Shown here one piece after another: positions 1 to 6,956 of a stretch of DNA of 17,275 nt. The position numbers were made by a program, and so were the translations under genes. Source of the DNA: Sphingobium sp. (lineage in GTDB: Bacteria > Pseudomonadota > Alphaproteobacteria > Sphingomonadales > Sphingomonadaceae); the NCBI GenBank assembly GCA_017745115.1, contig JAGIAA010000056.1:3881-21155 (forward strand), in the 5' to 3' direction. The notes under the pieces were generated by a model, which saw nothing but the letters and a program-made list of their open reading frames with translations, searched no databases and had not been told where the DNA came from. The first letter of the stretch is position 1; every line of letters begins with the position of its first letter.

Positions 1-673
1 GGTCTGGCCTGCGTAGCCGTGTATCGTCTTCCGCCTGGCGTTTCCGCCATGCCGCGATCTTCGCATGATCCCCCGATCGCAACACTTCGGGGATCATACG
101 CCCTTCCCACTCAGCAGGTCGGGTGTAGTGGGGATATTCGAGGAGACCGTTCTCGAACGACTCCTCATCCCCGCTTGAAGCCGCGCCCATTACGCCGGGA
201 AGCAGCCGAATGCAAGCGTCAAGCGCCAATAAAGCGCCGATTTCTCCGCCTGACAGCACGATATCGCCCATCGAGACCTGCTCGATCTGCGGCCGCGCCT
301 CGAACAGGCGCTCGTCGAACCCCTCGAACCGGCCGCACAGGATCGCGACCCCGGGGCCGGCGGCAAGGCTGCGGATACGCTCCTGGGTCATCGGGACGCC
401 GCGCGGCGTCATGGCGAGGATCGGCAAACCCGGGCGTTGCGCAGCGGCATGATCGACCGCAGCGGCAACCACATCCGCGCGCAGCACCATGCCCGCCCCG
501 CCGCCAGCCGGCGTATCATCGACGCTGCGGTGCCGGTCCGTTGCGAAATCGCGGATCTGGATGGGCTCGCATGTCCATTTACCCTCCTCGAGCGCCCGCC
601 CGGCGAGCGAGACGCCCAACGGCCCGGGGAACATCTCGGGATAGAGGGTGAGGATCTGCGCGACGAAGGTCAT
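1..673 (-). CDS. trmD: tRNA (guanine37-N1)-methyltransferase TrmD, 3' end outside the window
   Basis: TrmD is the SPOUT-family enzyme that methylates N1 of G37 next to the anticodon, using SAM, and prevents +1 frameshifting. The reading frame runs from the ATG at 673 to the window edge: 224 residues without a stop. It opens [20 protein letters not shown]. It carries the family signatures [15 protein letters not shown] (about residues 51-65), [20 protein letters not shown] (the SAM knot, about 135-145) and [14 protein letters not shown], and ends in the typical [16 protein letters not shown]. Only the last 10-25 residues should be missing. It is the last gene here of the ffh-rpsP-rimM order and follows methyltransferase B by 44 nt; no strong ribosome site precedes it. 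Its first 190 bases are duplicated at about 1982-2171. Identity is certain; the C-terminus cannot be checked. Confidence 0.95.
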   Translation of the reverse strand, partial: MTFVAQILTLYPEMFPGPLGVSLAGRALEEGKWTCEPIQIRDFATDRHRSVDDTPAGGGAGMVLRADVVAAAVDHAAAQRPGLPILAMTPRGVPMTQERIRSLAAGPGVAILCGRFEGFDERLFEARPQIEQVSMGDIVLSGGEIGALLALDACIRLLPGVMGAASSGDEESFENGLLEYPHYTRPAEWEGRMIPEVLRSGDHAKIAAWRKRQAEDDTRLRRPD

Positions 674-717
674 GGGAAGCGCAGATAGATCGGGAGGCCG
701 GACCGGGGCAAGCGCGC

Positions 718-1704
718 TCAGCGCGCCTTATGCGCAACGAAGATCAGGAACTCGCCATGCGTGTCGTTCCACCACCAGTCGCGCAGATAGCGGCGCTTGA
801 TGGCGTCGAGGTCATAGGAGGGCTCGCGCCCGCGCCCCCGCGCGACGTCGCGCGATGCGTCGCACATGAAGTCGAGCTGGGTTGCGTCCCGCCTGCAGAA
901 GGCCCTAACGTCCGACAGGCCGGCTTCCCGCCCCAGCTGCACAAGAGCGGACCCGGTATAGAGAAAGAGGTGGCGCGGCGGTTCCAGCCCGCGCCAGTCC
1001 GGGCCGAAGATATCATGGGCCATGGCCTCGACATTGGGCGTGATCATGACGATCCGTCCGCCCGGCGTCAGCAGCTCTGCGCAGCGCGCCATGACCCCGG
1101 CAGGATCAGGCAGATGCTCAATCACATTGTTGAGCAGAATGCCTTCGAACCGCCGGTCATCGAGAGCGGGATCGTGAATGTCCATGGCATGTGCCTCGGC
1201 GCCGCGCACTCGCTTCGCGACGGCGACGGCGCCGGCGTCGAAATCGATGCCCGTCGCCTGCCAGCCCGCGCCGATCGCCTGACGCAGGAACAGGCCCGCG
1301 CCGCACCCGACATCCAGCATCCTGCCCGGCTTCAGGCCCGCAAACTGGTCCAGCTGCGTCTCGAACAGATGCCGCCAGGGTGGCAGCAGCGCCGCCAGTA
1401 GCTTCTTCAGGCCATCGTGCGACCGGCTATAGGGGAAAGGCTCCAGCACCCCGCCATCATCGTCATGGGCCTCATGCGTATGATAGCTCTGGTAGAGGGC
1501 GCCGAGACCGTCGGGGAGCGGCATCGGATCGAGCCAGACAATGCGGCAGGCGGGATTCGTGCATTTGCGGCTGTCCCATATGCCGGGTGCACCAAACAAT
1601 GGGTCGCGCTGCTGCTCGTGCAGGAGCGTTCCGGCGGCGCCGCATAGCGCGCAGACCGGAGCGGCGCGGCAGGCCACGCCTTCATTGTCGATAACATCCG
1701 CCAT
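718..1704 (-). CDS. Class I SAM-dependent methyltransferase with N-terminal Cys cluster (copy B)
   Basis: A 328-residue class I (Rossmann) methyltransferase. The N-terminal 60 residues hold C18-x2-C21 and C48-x4-C53, a probable zinc site. The SAM-binding motif [10 protein letters not shown] is at about 130-139, the acidic GIDFD at 152-156, [10 protein letters not shown] at 192-201, and [13 protein letters not shown] follows, a stretch common in Methyltransf_23-type enzymes that act on sugars or small molecules. The start at 1704 is an ATG preceded by GGGGGA 8 nt upstream and aligns with copy A; a longer in-frame version would run into the rimM remnant. It is roughly 50% identical to copy A (2182-3147), keeps all four cysteines and SAM motifs, and so looks functional. 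It sits between the rimM remnant and trmD, probably in the same transcript. The substrate cannot be read from the sequence. Confidence 0.85.
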   Translation of the reverse strand: MADVIDNEGVACRAAPVCALCGAAGTLLHEQQRDPLFGAPGIWDSRKCTNPACRIVWLDPMPLPDGLGALYQSYHTHEAHDDDGGVLEPFPYSRSHDGLKKLLAALLPPWRHLFETQLDQFAGLKPGRMLDVGCGAGLFLRQAIGAGWQATGIDFDAGAVAVAKRVRGAEAHAMDIHDPALDDRRFEGILLNNVIEHLPDPAGVMARCAELLTPGGRIVMITPNVEAMAHDIFGPDWRGLEPPRHLFLYTGSALVQLGREAGLSDVRAFCRRDATQLDFMCDASRDVARGRGREPSYDLDAIKRRYLRDWWWNDTHGEFLIFVAHKAR

Positions 1705-1774
1705 GTGACGATTCCCCCGACCCGGACTGTCTATCGAAGCCGCGTCAGTCACAAAAGGCCTTTGCGACAATCGC

Positions 1775-1985
1775 CTACCCGGCCTCGATCTGCGTCGCGT
1801 GGATCGGCACCATGAAGCGCTTGTCGCCGGGTTTCTCGATTTCAAGGATATCGCCCGCGCCGAAATTCTCGACGGCCACGACTGTCCCGATCGCCTCGCC
1901 CGCATCGCGCATGCAAGGCAGGCCGATCAGGTCGACATGATAATATTCACCCTCTTCGAGCGGGCGGCCACGCCGAGCGCAGCGC
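1775..1985 (-). pseudogene. rimM remnant: 3' part only, fused to a trmD remnant
   Basis: This stretch encodes the C-terminal PRC-barrel part of RimM (from [17 protein letters not shown] to RFMVPIHAT, then a TAG stop). It corresponds to residues 89-145 of the intact RimM at 3193-3675, with 44 of 57 residues identical. The N-terminal RNA/S19-binding domain is absent. Upstream the homology stops abruptly at about 1976-1985, where the sequence switches to trmD in another frame, so no full RimM can be made. An in-frame ATG at 2017 lies inside the trmD part and has no visible ribosome site. The tail after HAT differs from the intact gene (QIEAG against a 15-residue tail). I read it as one scar of a tandem duplication. 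Confidence 0.85.
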
Positions 1986-2171
1986 CATGCCCGCCCCGCC
2001 GCCAGCCGGCGTATCATCGACGCTGCGGTGCCGGTCGGTTGCCAAATCGCGGATCTGGATGGACTCGCATGTCCACTTACCCTCCTCGAGCGCCCGCCCG
2101 GCGAGCGAGACGCTCAACGGCCCGGGGAACATCTCGGGATAGAGGGTGAGGATCTGAGCGGTGAAAGTCAT
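1947..2171 (-). pseudogene. trmD remnant: first ~62 codons, truncated into rimM sequence
   Basis: From the ATG at 2171 the frame reads [20 protein letters not shown] and matches the first 65 residues of the intact TrmD with five substitutions (V4T, G20S, P37S, F43L, V63A). True homology ends at about 1976-1985. After that the frame runs on through rimM sequence in the wrong frame for about 10 residues and stops at 1947. It has no knot or active site. DNA identity to the intact trmD start is about 95% (9 differences in some 188 bases, including silent sites). The ATG lies 10 nt after the stop of methyltransferase A, exactly where a real trmD would be expected, so a 74-residue peptide might still be translated, but I infer a pseudogene. 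Confidence 0.85.
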
Positions 2172-2181
2172 GGGCGACTGT

Positions 2182-3147
2182 CTAGCGCTCGGCGACCAGC
2201 ACAACCCATTCGCCAATCGTGCCGCCAAGCAGGGCTGTGGCCGCATTGCGCAGCTTGAGCGTGCGCCGGTCCACTTGCGGCGGCGTCGCGCCTGCCTTCT
2301 CGGCGATCTCGATCGAGGCATCGGCCATAAAATCGATCTGGTTGCCGTTCAGCGGGCTGAACACCTGAATGTTGCGAAAGCCGGCATTCGCCGCGAACTT
2401 ATGCAATGCCTGCGCACTGAAGAGATAGATATGGCGCGGCACTTCCAGGCCCCGCCAATGCTCGCCGAACACCGCGTGGCACTGGGCCTGAATGTTGGGG
2501 GTGACCATGACGACGCGACCGCCCGGCGCCAGCAATGCATGGCAACGCGCGAAGACACGCGCGGGATCCGGTAGATGCTCGATCACATTGTTGAACGCGA
2601 TGCCGTCGAACCGCTTACCGTCAAGCGCGGGATCGTGCATATCCATCGCCTGCGCGTCAACGCCCGGAATGGCGCGCGCGGCAGCAACGGCCGCCTCGTC
2701 AAAATCGATGCCCATGACACGCCAGCCAGCAGCGGCGGCCTGAGCAAGGAAATGGCCTGAGCCACAGCCCACTTCGAGCATGTCGCCCGGCGCCATGTCG
2801 CCGAAATGCATGAGGCTGCTCAGGAATTGCAGGCGGCGCCCTGGAAAGATCGCCGCAAGTACCCTCTTGGCAAGGCCCGGCGACGCGACCGCCGCAGCAC
2901 CTTCACCGGCCGAATGGGTGTAATAGCTGGAATAGAATTTCCCGAGGTCGCCCGCGTCCGGCATAGGATCAATCCAGGCTAGACTGCAAGCGGCATCGGC
3001 GCATTGACGGATCGACCAGATGCCCGGCGCCTGGAAAAGCTGGTCGCGCTGCTTATCGTGAATGACCCGGCCTTCGGTACCGCAGGCCGGGCAGTCACCC
3101 TGGGCACGGCAATGCACGCCCTCGTTCAGCATAGTCACGTCAGACAA
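2182..3147 (-). CDS. Class I SAM-dependent methyltransferase with N-terminal Cys cluster (copy A)
   Basis: A 321-residue class I methyltransferase, paralogue of the one at 718-1704. Cysteines C19-x2-C22 and C49-x4-C54 form a likely zinc ribbon. SAM motif I is [10 protein letters not shown] (124-133), the acidic loop GIDFD (146-150), [10 protein letters not shown] (186-195) and [13 protein letters not shown] follow. I chose the TTG at 3147 because it has AGAGGGGG 5 nt upstream and its N-terminus ([10 protein letters not shown]) aligns with copy B ([10 protein letters not shown]). A GTG at 3174 would add nine residues and lacks such a site. The gene begins 45 nt after the rimM stop and was probably transcribed with it. 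Nothing in the sequence identifies the acceptor; relatives with this WRGLE-PRH stretch are mostly annotated only as methyltransferases, often near polysaccharide genes. Confidence 0.85.
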   Translation of the reverse strand: MSDVTMLNEGVHCRAQGDCPACGTEGRVIHDKQRDQLFQAPGIWSIRQCADAACSLAWIDPMPDAGDLGKFYSSYYTHSAGEGAAAVASPGLAKRVLAAIFPGRRLQFLSSLMHFGDMAPGDMLEVGCGSGHFLAQAAAAGWRVMGIDFDEAAVAAARAIPGVDAQAMDMHDPALDGKRFDGIAFNNVIEHLPDPARVFARCHALLAPGGRVVMVTPNIQAQCHAVFGEHWRGLEVPRHIYLFSAQALHKFAANAGFRNIQVFSPLNGNQIDFMADASIEIAEKAGATPPQVDRRTLKLRNAATALLGGTIGEWVVLVAER

Positions 3148-3192
3148 ACCGGCCCCCTCTTGACTGGCAGGCACGAACCGCCCGCAGCAGCC

Positions 3193-3675
3193 CTACTCCA
3201 CAAATGCCGCGTCGACCAAGACGAGCTGCGATTGGGGAGTCGTTGCATGGATCGGCACCATGAAGCGCTTGCCGTTGGGCTTTTCAATCTCGATCACGTC
3301 GCCCGCGCCGAAATTCTCCACGGCAACGATCGTGCCGACAGGATCGCCCGCGTCGCTGACGCACGGCAGGCCCATGAGGTCGCAATGATAATATTCGCCG
3401 GGCTCGAGCGGCGGCAGGGCCGAGCGCGGCACGGTGAGCACGACGCCACGCAGCGCCTCGGCTTCGGTGCGGCTGGCCACTTCGGCGAAGCGGGCGACGG
3501 CGCCGTTCGGCCCGGGGCGGATCGACTTCAGGGTCAGCGTCCGCGTACCCGCGCTGAATGTCTTGTAACGCTTGAGGCTCTCCGGCCCATCGCCGAAGAG
3601 CTTCAGGCGCAGCTCGCCCGCCACGCCATGCGCGCCGATGATGGCGGCGAGAGTGACGGATCGATCAGGCGACAT
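3193..3675 (-). CDS. rimM: Ribosome maturation factor RimM
   Basis: RimM helps assemble the head of the 30S subunit by binding S19 and the 3' domain of 16S rRNA. The 160-residue protein has the N-terminal RimM domain with the hallmark GAHGVAGELRLK (14-25) and the C-terminal PRC barrel beginning EYYHCDLMGLPC (94-105) and ending in NFGAGDVIEIEKPNGKRFMV. This is a usual length for alphaproteobacteria. I start it at the ATG at 3675 (MSPDRSVTLA), because the longer frame to 3759 translates a repeat element. The 92 nt between rpsP and this start hold an inverted repeat at 3693-3760 that could attenuate or separate expression. Its 3' third is duplicated as a remnant at 1775-1985. Confidence 0.95.
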   Translation of the reverse strand: MSPDRSVTLAAIIGAHGVAGELRLKLFGDGPESLKRYKTFSAGTRTLTLKSIRPGPNGAVARFAEVASRTEAEALRGVVLTVPRSALPPLEPGEYYHCDLMGLPCVSDAGDPVGTIVAVENFGAGDVIEIEKPNGKRFMVPIHATTPQSQLVLVDAAFVE

Positions 3676-3692
3676 AGCAAGGATGTGCCCGA

Positions 3693-3760
3693 CGGTTCTC
3701 GACGACGCTCGAACCGAACGGAGAAAAGACGCCGTTCGTGTCGAGCGAAGTCGAGACACG
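3693..3760. repeat. Sphingomonad-type inverted repeat between rpsP and rimM
   Basis: Two arms of 29 bp (3693-3721 and 3732-3760) face each other across 10 bp. The right arm contains TCGAGCGAAGTCGAGAC and the left arm CTCGACGACGCTCGAAC, imperfect reverse complements that would fold into a long hairpin in RNA. The same unit recurs at 14655-14727, with related ones at 16102-16174 and a single arm at 13593-13620. Such elements sit between genes, as here. By position it could act as a processing or partial termination site inside the operon; that is inference. Confidence 0.85.
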
Positions 3761-3767
3761 CATCAGA

Positions 3768-4319
3768 TCAGCCCTCGGCCTTCTCTTCGCCGGCCTCTTC
3801 GGCAGCGGGAGCTTCGGCAGTAGGCGCTTCCTCGGCGGCAGCTTCCTCAGCGGCAGGCGCTTCTTCCGCAGCAGCTTCAGCGGCCGGAGCCTCTTCAGCG
3901 GCAGCTTCCTCGGCAACCGGCTCCGGTGCCGGCGGCGGAGCCTTGGCGGCTTCCTCAGCGGCCTTCTTCGCCTCTTCGGCCTCGGCCAGCTTCGCGGCCT
4001 TGTCCTCGGCGCGATCCTTGGCCTTCTGGCCCGGCTCAGCCTTGTTCGGATTATTGCGGACCGCGCGCTCCTTGACACCGGCGGCGTCGAGGAAGCGGGC
4101 AACGCGGTCGGTCGGCTGGGCGCCGACGCTCACCCAATGCTTGGCGCGCTCGACGTCGAGCACGACGCGCTTCTCGTCGGTCTTGGCGAGAAGCGGGTTG
4201 TAGCTGCCGATGCGCTCGATGAAACGGCCGTCGCGGGGCGAGCGGCTGTCGGTCACGACGATCTTGTAATAGGGACGCTTCTTGGAGCCACCGCGCGACA
4301 GGCGAATGCTGGTTGCCAT
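3768..4319 (-). CDS. rpsP: 30S ribosomal protein S16 with long Ala/Glu/Pro tail
   Basis: S16 is a primary-binding protein of the small subunit. Residues 1-85 are a complete S16 domain ([20 protein letters not shown] at the start, [14 protein letters not shown], then [20 protein letters not shown]). Most bacterial S16 proteins are 75-90 residues; this one has 183. The extra C-terminal part first has a charged Lys/Ala/Glu stretch (about 95-125) and then a low-complexity run of repeated EEA and EEAPAAE units to the end. Extended acidic S16 tails occur in sphingomonads. The ATG at 4319 has AAGGTAAG upstream. It follows ffh by 44 nt and precedes rimM, the usual order, so translation-apparatus co-expression is expected. 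Confidence 0.97.
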   Translation of the reverse strand: MATSIRLSRGGSKKRPYYKIVVTDSRSPRDGRFIERIGSYNPLLAKTDEKRVVLDVERAKHWVSVGAQPTDRVARFLDAAGVKERAVRNNPNKAEPGQKAKDRAEDKAAKLAEAEEAKKAAEEAAKAPPPAPEPVAEEAAAEEAPAAEAAAEEAPAAEEAAAEEAPTAEAPAAEEAGEEKAEG

Positions 4320-4363
4320 ATGAACTTACCTTACCTTTCTGAACTTGTTCAAACTGTTAGAAG

Positions 4364-5854
4364 TCACTTTTTCCTGAAATTCTGAAATCCGGGCGGCATG
4401 CCGCCGGGAAGGCCGCCACCCGGCAGGCCGGGCAATCCACCCCCTGCCCCGCCGAGCGCGCCGAGATCGGGCATGTCTCCGCCACCGCCACCGCCAAGCA
4501 AGCCGCCCAGGCCGCCGCCACCGCCGAACATCTTGGCCAGCCCCTTGAGTCCGCCCATTTTCTTGAGCTTCTTCATGGTGGTCTCCATGTCTTTGTGCAT
4601 CTTCAGGAGCTTGTTCACGTCCTGCACCTGGAGACCGGCGCCCTTGGCGACACGGATCTTGCGCTTGGCATTGAGCAGTTCGGGACGGTCACGCTCCTTC
4701 TGCGTCATGGAGCCGATCAGAGCGTCGAGATGGACCAGAGTCTTGTCGCCCACGCCCGATGCTGCCATTTGCGCCTGGGCCTTCTTGAGGCCCGGGATCA
4801 TGCCGGCCAGCATGCCGAGGCCGCCCATCTTCTGCATCTGCTGCAGCTGCGTGCGCAGGTCGTTGAGATCGAACTTGCCCGCCGCCATCCGCTTGGCAAG
4901 CTTCTCGGCGTCTTCCGCCTGGATGGTTTCAGCCGCCTTCTCGACCAGGCTGACGACGTCGCCCATGCCGAGGATACGCTGCGCGACGCGCGCCGGATGG
5001 AAAGGCTCGAGCGCGTCGAGCTTTTCGCCGACGCCGGCGAACTTGATGGGCTGGCCAGTGACCGCACGCATCGACAGCGCAGCGCCGCCACGAGCATCGC
5101 CGTCCATACGGGTCAGGATGACGCCCGTCAGCGGCACCTGCTCGGTGAAGTTCTTGGCGACATTGACAGCGTCCTGGCCGGTCAGACTGTCGACGACGAG
5201 AAGGATTTCGGCAGGGTTGGCGACATCGGCCACCGCCTTCATCTCGTCCATCAGAGCCTGGTCGACATGGAGACGGCCCGCCGTGTCGAGCATCAGCACG
5301 TCGTAGCCCTGCAGCTTCGCGGACTGGAGCGCGCGGCGGGCAATCTCGACCGGCTGCTGGCCAGCCACGATCGGCAGCGTCGCCACATCGATCTGCGTGC
5401 CGAGCACGGCGAGCTGTTCCTGCGCGGCCGGGCGATTGACGTCCAGCGACGCCATCAGCACCTTCTTGCGGTCCTTTTCGCGAAGGCGCTTGGCGAGCTT
5501 GGCGGTGGTCGTCGTCTTGCCCGAGCCCTGCAAGCCGACCATCATGACGACGGCAGGCGGCGTGACATCGATCAGCAGGTCGGAGGCGTCGGCACCGAGC
5601 GTCTCGGTGAGCGTGTCGGAGACGATCTTGACGACCATCTGGCCCGGCGTGACCGAGCGCAGCACATCTGCGCCGACCGCGCGGTCGGTCGCCTTGTCGA
5701 CGAACTCGCGCGCGACCGGCAGTGCGACGTCCGCTTCGAGCAGGGCGATTCGCACCTCGCGCATCGCGGCGCGCACATCCGCCTCCGAGAGCGCACCACG
5801 CCCCCTGAGCTTGTCGAATACGCCGCCGAGCCGATCGCTCAGACTGTCGAACAT
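4364..5854 (-). CDS. ffh: Signal recognition particle protein Ffh (SRP54)
   Basis: Ffh is the GTPase of the signal recognition particle; with 4.5S RNA it binds signal sequences on ribosomes and docks at FtsY on the membrane. The 496-residue protein has an N domain (1-95) and a G domain with the P-loop GLQGSGKTTTTAKLAKR (107-123), DVNRPAA (138-144), DTAGRLHVD (190-198), TRMDGDARGG (248-257) and GVGEKLDALEPFHP (274-287). The Met-rich M domain (about 320-430) includes QLQQMQKMGGLGMLAGMIPG. The last 60 residues are almost all Gly, Leu, Pro and Met, an extended tail. The ATG at 5854 has GAGGTG 5 nt upstream. It is the first gene of the operon and has a 190-nt leader with hairpins. Confidence 0.97.
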   Translation of the reverse strand: MFDSLSDRLGGVFDKLRGRGALSEADVRAAMREVRIALLEADVALPVAREFVDKATDRAVGADVLRSVTPGQMVVKIVSDTLTETLGADASDLLIDVTPPAVVMMVGLQGSGKTTTTAKLAKRLREKDRKKVLMASLDVNRPAAQEQLAVLGTQIDVATLPIVAGQQPVEIARRALQSAKLQGYDVLMLDTAGRLHVDQALMDEMKAVADVANPAEILLVVDSLTGQDAVNVAKNFTEQVPLTGVILTRMDGDARGGAALSMRAVTGQPIKFAGVGEKLDALEPFHPARVAQRILGMGDVVSLVEKAAETIQAEDAEKLAKRMAAGKFDLNDLRTQLQQMQKMGGLGMLAGMIPGLKKAQAQMAASGVGDKTLVHLDALIGSMTQKERDRPELLNAKRKIRVAKGAGLQVQDVNKLLKMHKDMETTMKKLKKMGGLKGLAKMFGGGGGLGGLLGGGGGGDMPDLGALGGAGGGLPGLPGGGLPGGMPPGFQNFRKK

Positions 5855-5869
5855 CGCGTCACCTCACAA

Positions 5870-5883
5870 GCGGCGCAAGCCGC
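5870..5883 (-). promoter_or_regulatory. Short hairpin next to the ffh ribosome binding site
   Basis: In the ffh mRNA this reads GCGGCTTGCGCCGC, a 5-bp G+C stem with a 4-base loop. It ends a few bases before the GAGGTG ribosome site and 15 bases before the start codon. It might tune initiation; the short stem could also be chance in G+C-rich DNA. Confidence 0.3.
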
Positions 5884-6042
5884 GGAAAACCTGCTCTTGG
5901 GTCCATGCTCATGGCTACAACGGAAAACGCGCCGGCGGGCGAAACCTCGCCGGCCAGCGTCGATCCCCAATGCCGAACCATGCAGCATTTCCAGGACTGT
6001 CAGAACGTCCGGTGAGGCGGAACACCGCCCTCGGACGCGGCG

Positions 6043-6071
6043 CGCATAGCCCAGCCTCGCCGGAAAGGCAA
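6043..6071 (-). promoter_or_regulatory. Candidate housekeeping promoter of the ffh operon
   Basis: On the minus strand there is TTGCCT (6071-6066), a 17-bp spacer and TATGCG (6048-6043), a fair match to the alphaproteobacterial sigma-70 type promoter. It points at ffh and would leave a leader of about 180 nt. No competing better match was found by eye. Not tested by any computation. Confidence 0.4.
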
Positions 6072-6195
6072 GAAATGCCACCGATCGAACTCGTCGGCAG
6101 GGAACAAATTCGTTCGATAACGAGATGAAAACCTTGTCGCAGTTAGACCGATTGCCAGTTTCATGCGACGGCCATTGCTGATAGGAATAATTCCC

Positions 6196-6906
6196 ATGTC
6201 CCAAACGGTAGATCAGCCCGAAAGCCCCGAAAGCCCGACCGGACTTTCCCGTCGCCACCTTCTCATGGGCGGGGCCATGCTGGCCGTCGCAGGCGCAGCC
6301 TATGCGCGTATGCCCAGGCGCCGCTTCCAGAACATCGACAATGCGAAGTTCGAGGAAATGTTCCCGAAGAGCTTCGGCAAATGGTCCACTCTGCCCTCGA
6401 GCGAACTGATCATGCCGCCCGAAGGCGATCTGACCGCCAAGCTCTATCAGCACATCCTCACGCGCACCTACGTCAATGATGCAGGGCAAGGCGTCATGCT
6501 CCTGGTCGCCTACAACAGCGAGCAGGTGAACAACGTCCAGGTTCATCGCCCGGAGATCTGCTACAAGGCCAGCGGCTTCGATATCAGCGACAGCAAGCCT
6601 TACGACATTCAGGTGAGCAAGGACCAGATCATTCCGGCCCGGCTGGTGCGCGCAGAGCGGGCCACACGGACCGAAAACATCATCTACTGGACCCGCATCG
6701 GCGACAAGTTTCCTCAGAGCTGGGCCGATCAGCGCGTCGCGATGACCCTGGCCAATCTCGAGGGTTTCTATGCCGACGGTCTGCTGGTGCGCGTCTCGGT
6801 GGTGGACAATGACGAGGCCAAGTCCGTCGCGCTGCTCTCCCGCTTCCTGCAGGAAATGGTGCAAAACAGCCCGCCGCAGGCGCGCTACATCGCCTTCCGG
6901 GCCTGA
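6196..6906 (+). CDS. epsI: Exosortase-associated protein EpsI (DUF3485), V type
   Basis: EpsI-family proteins accompany exosortases and exopolysaccharide export systems; their exact reaction is not settled. The 236-residue product begins with an N-region and the twin-arginine-like signal SRRHLLMGGAMLAVAGAAYA (18-37), so export through Tat is likely. The rest is a DUF3485 domain with the conserved HRPEICYKASGF (117-128, Cys122). I chose the ATG at 6196, which has AGGAA 9 nt upstream, over an ATG at 6163. Its partner exosortase lies next door but convergent, 50 bp away, so the two genes cannot share a transcript. Many EpsI domains are fused to the exosortase; here they are separate proteins. 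The assignment to the V type rests on the neighbour and on resemblance, not on a model search. Confidence 0.85.
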   Translation: MSQTVDQPESPESPTGLSRRHLLMGGAMLAVAGAAYARMPRRRFQNIDNAKFEEMFPKSFGKWSTLPSSELIMPPEGDLTAKLYQHILTRTYVNDAGQGVMLLVAYNSEQVNNVQVHRPEICYKASGFDISDSKPYDIQVSKDQIIPARLVRAERATRTENIIYWTRIGDKFPQSWADQRVAMTLANLEGFYADGLLVRVSVVDNDEAKSVALLSRFLQEMVQNSPPQARYIAFRA

Positions 6907-6956
6907 CTCCTACCTTCGAAAAGGCAATTGAAGCGGAAGAGGGCTCGCGTGGCGGC

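Larger units (their letters stand above)
5855..6195. other. 341-bp divergent intergenic region between ffh and epsI
   Basis: I see no credible gene here. On the minus strand it should hold the ffh promoter (see 6043-6071) and a leader with three short perfect inverted repeats: 5870-5883 (GCGGC/GCCGC around four bases, just before the ffh ribosome site), 5931-5954 (GCCGGCG/CGCCGGC) and 6016-6029 (GGCGG/CCGCC). On the plus strand, near epsI, there is a 14-bp palindrome TCGTTCGATAACGA at 6110-6123 that could be an operator. No tRNA or 4.5S RNA core was recognised. Confidence 0.6.

Noticed and set aside
1775..2017. An 80-residue open frame from the ATG at 2017 carrying the RimM C-terminus
   Set aside because: The ATG lies inside trmD-derived sequence in an unrelated frame, no ribosome site is visible, and the RNA-binding domain is missing; annotated as a remnant.
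3676..3759. Longer RimM start at 3759
   Set aside because: The extra 28 codons translate the inverted repeat at 3693-3760; the family N-terminus begins at MSPDRSVTLA.
4595..6049. 484-residue open frame on the plus strand opposite ffh
   Set aside because: It is antisense to the conserved ffh codons, His/Arg/Asp-rich without domains; a shadow frame of G+C-rich DNA.
6164..6180. Sigma-54-like site before epsI (TGCGAC and TTGCT)
   Set aside because: The essential GG of the -24 box is missing (CG instead), so it does not meet the GG-N10-GC rule.
5855..6195. Possible 4.5S (SRP) RNA next to ffh
   Set aside because: No conserved GGAAG/AGCAG loop core could be found on either strand.
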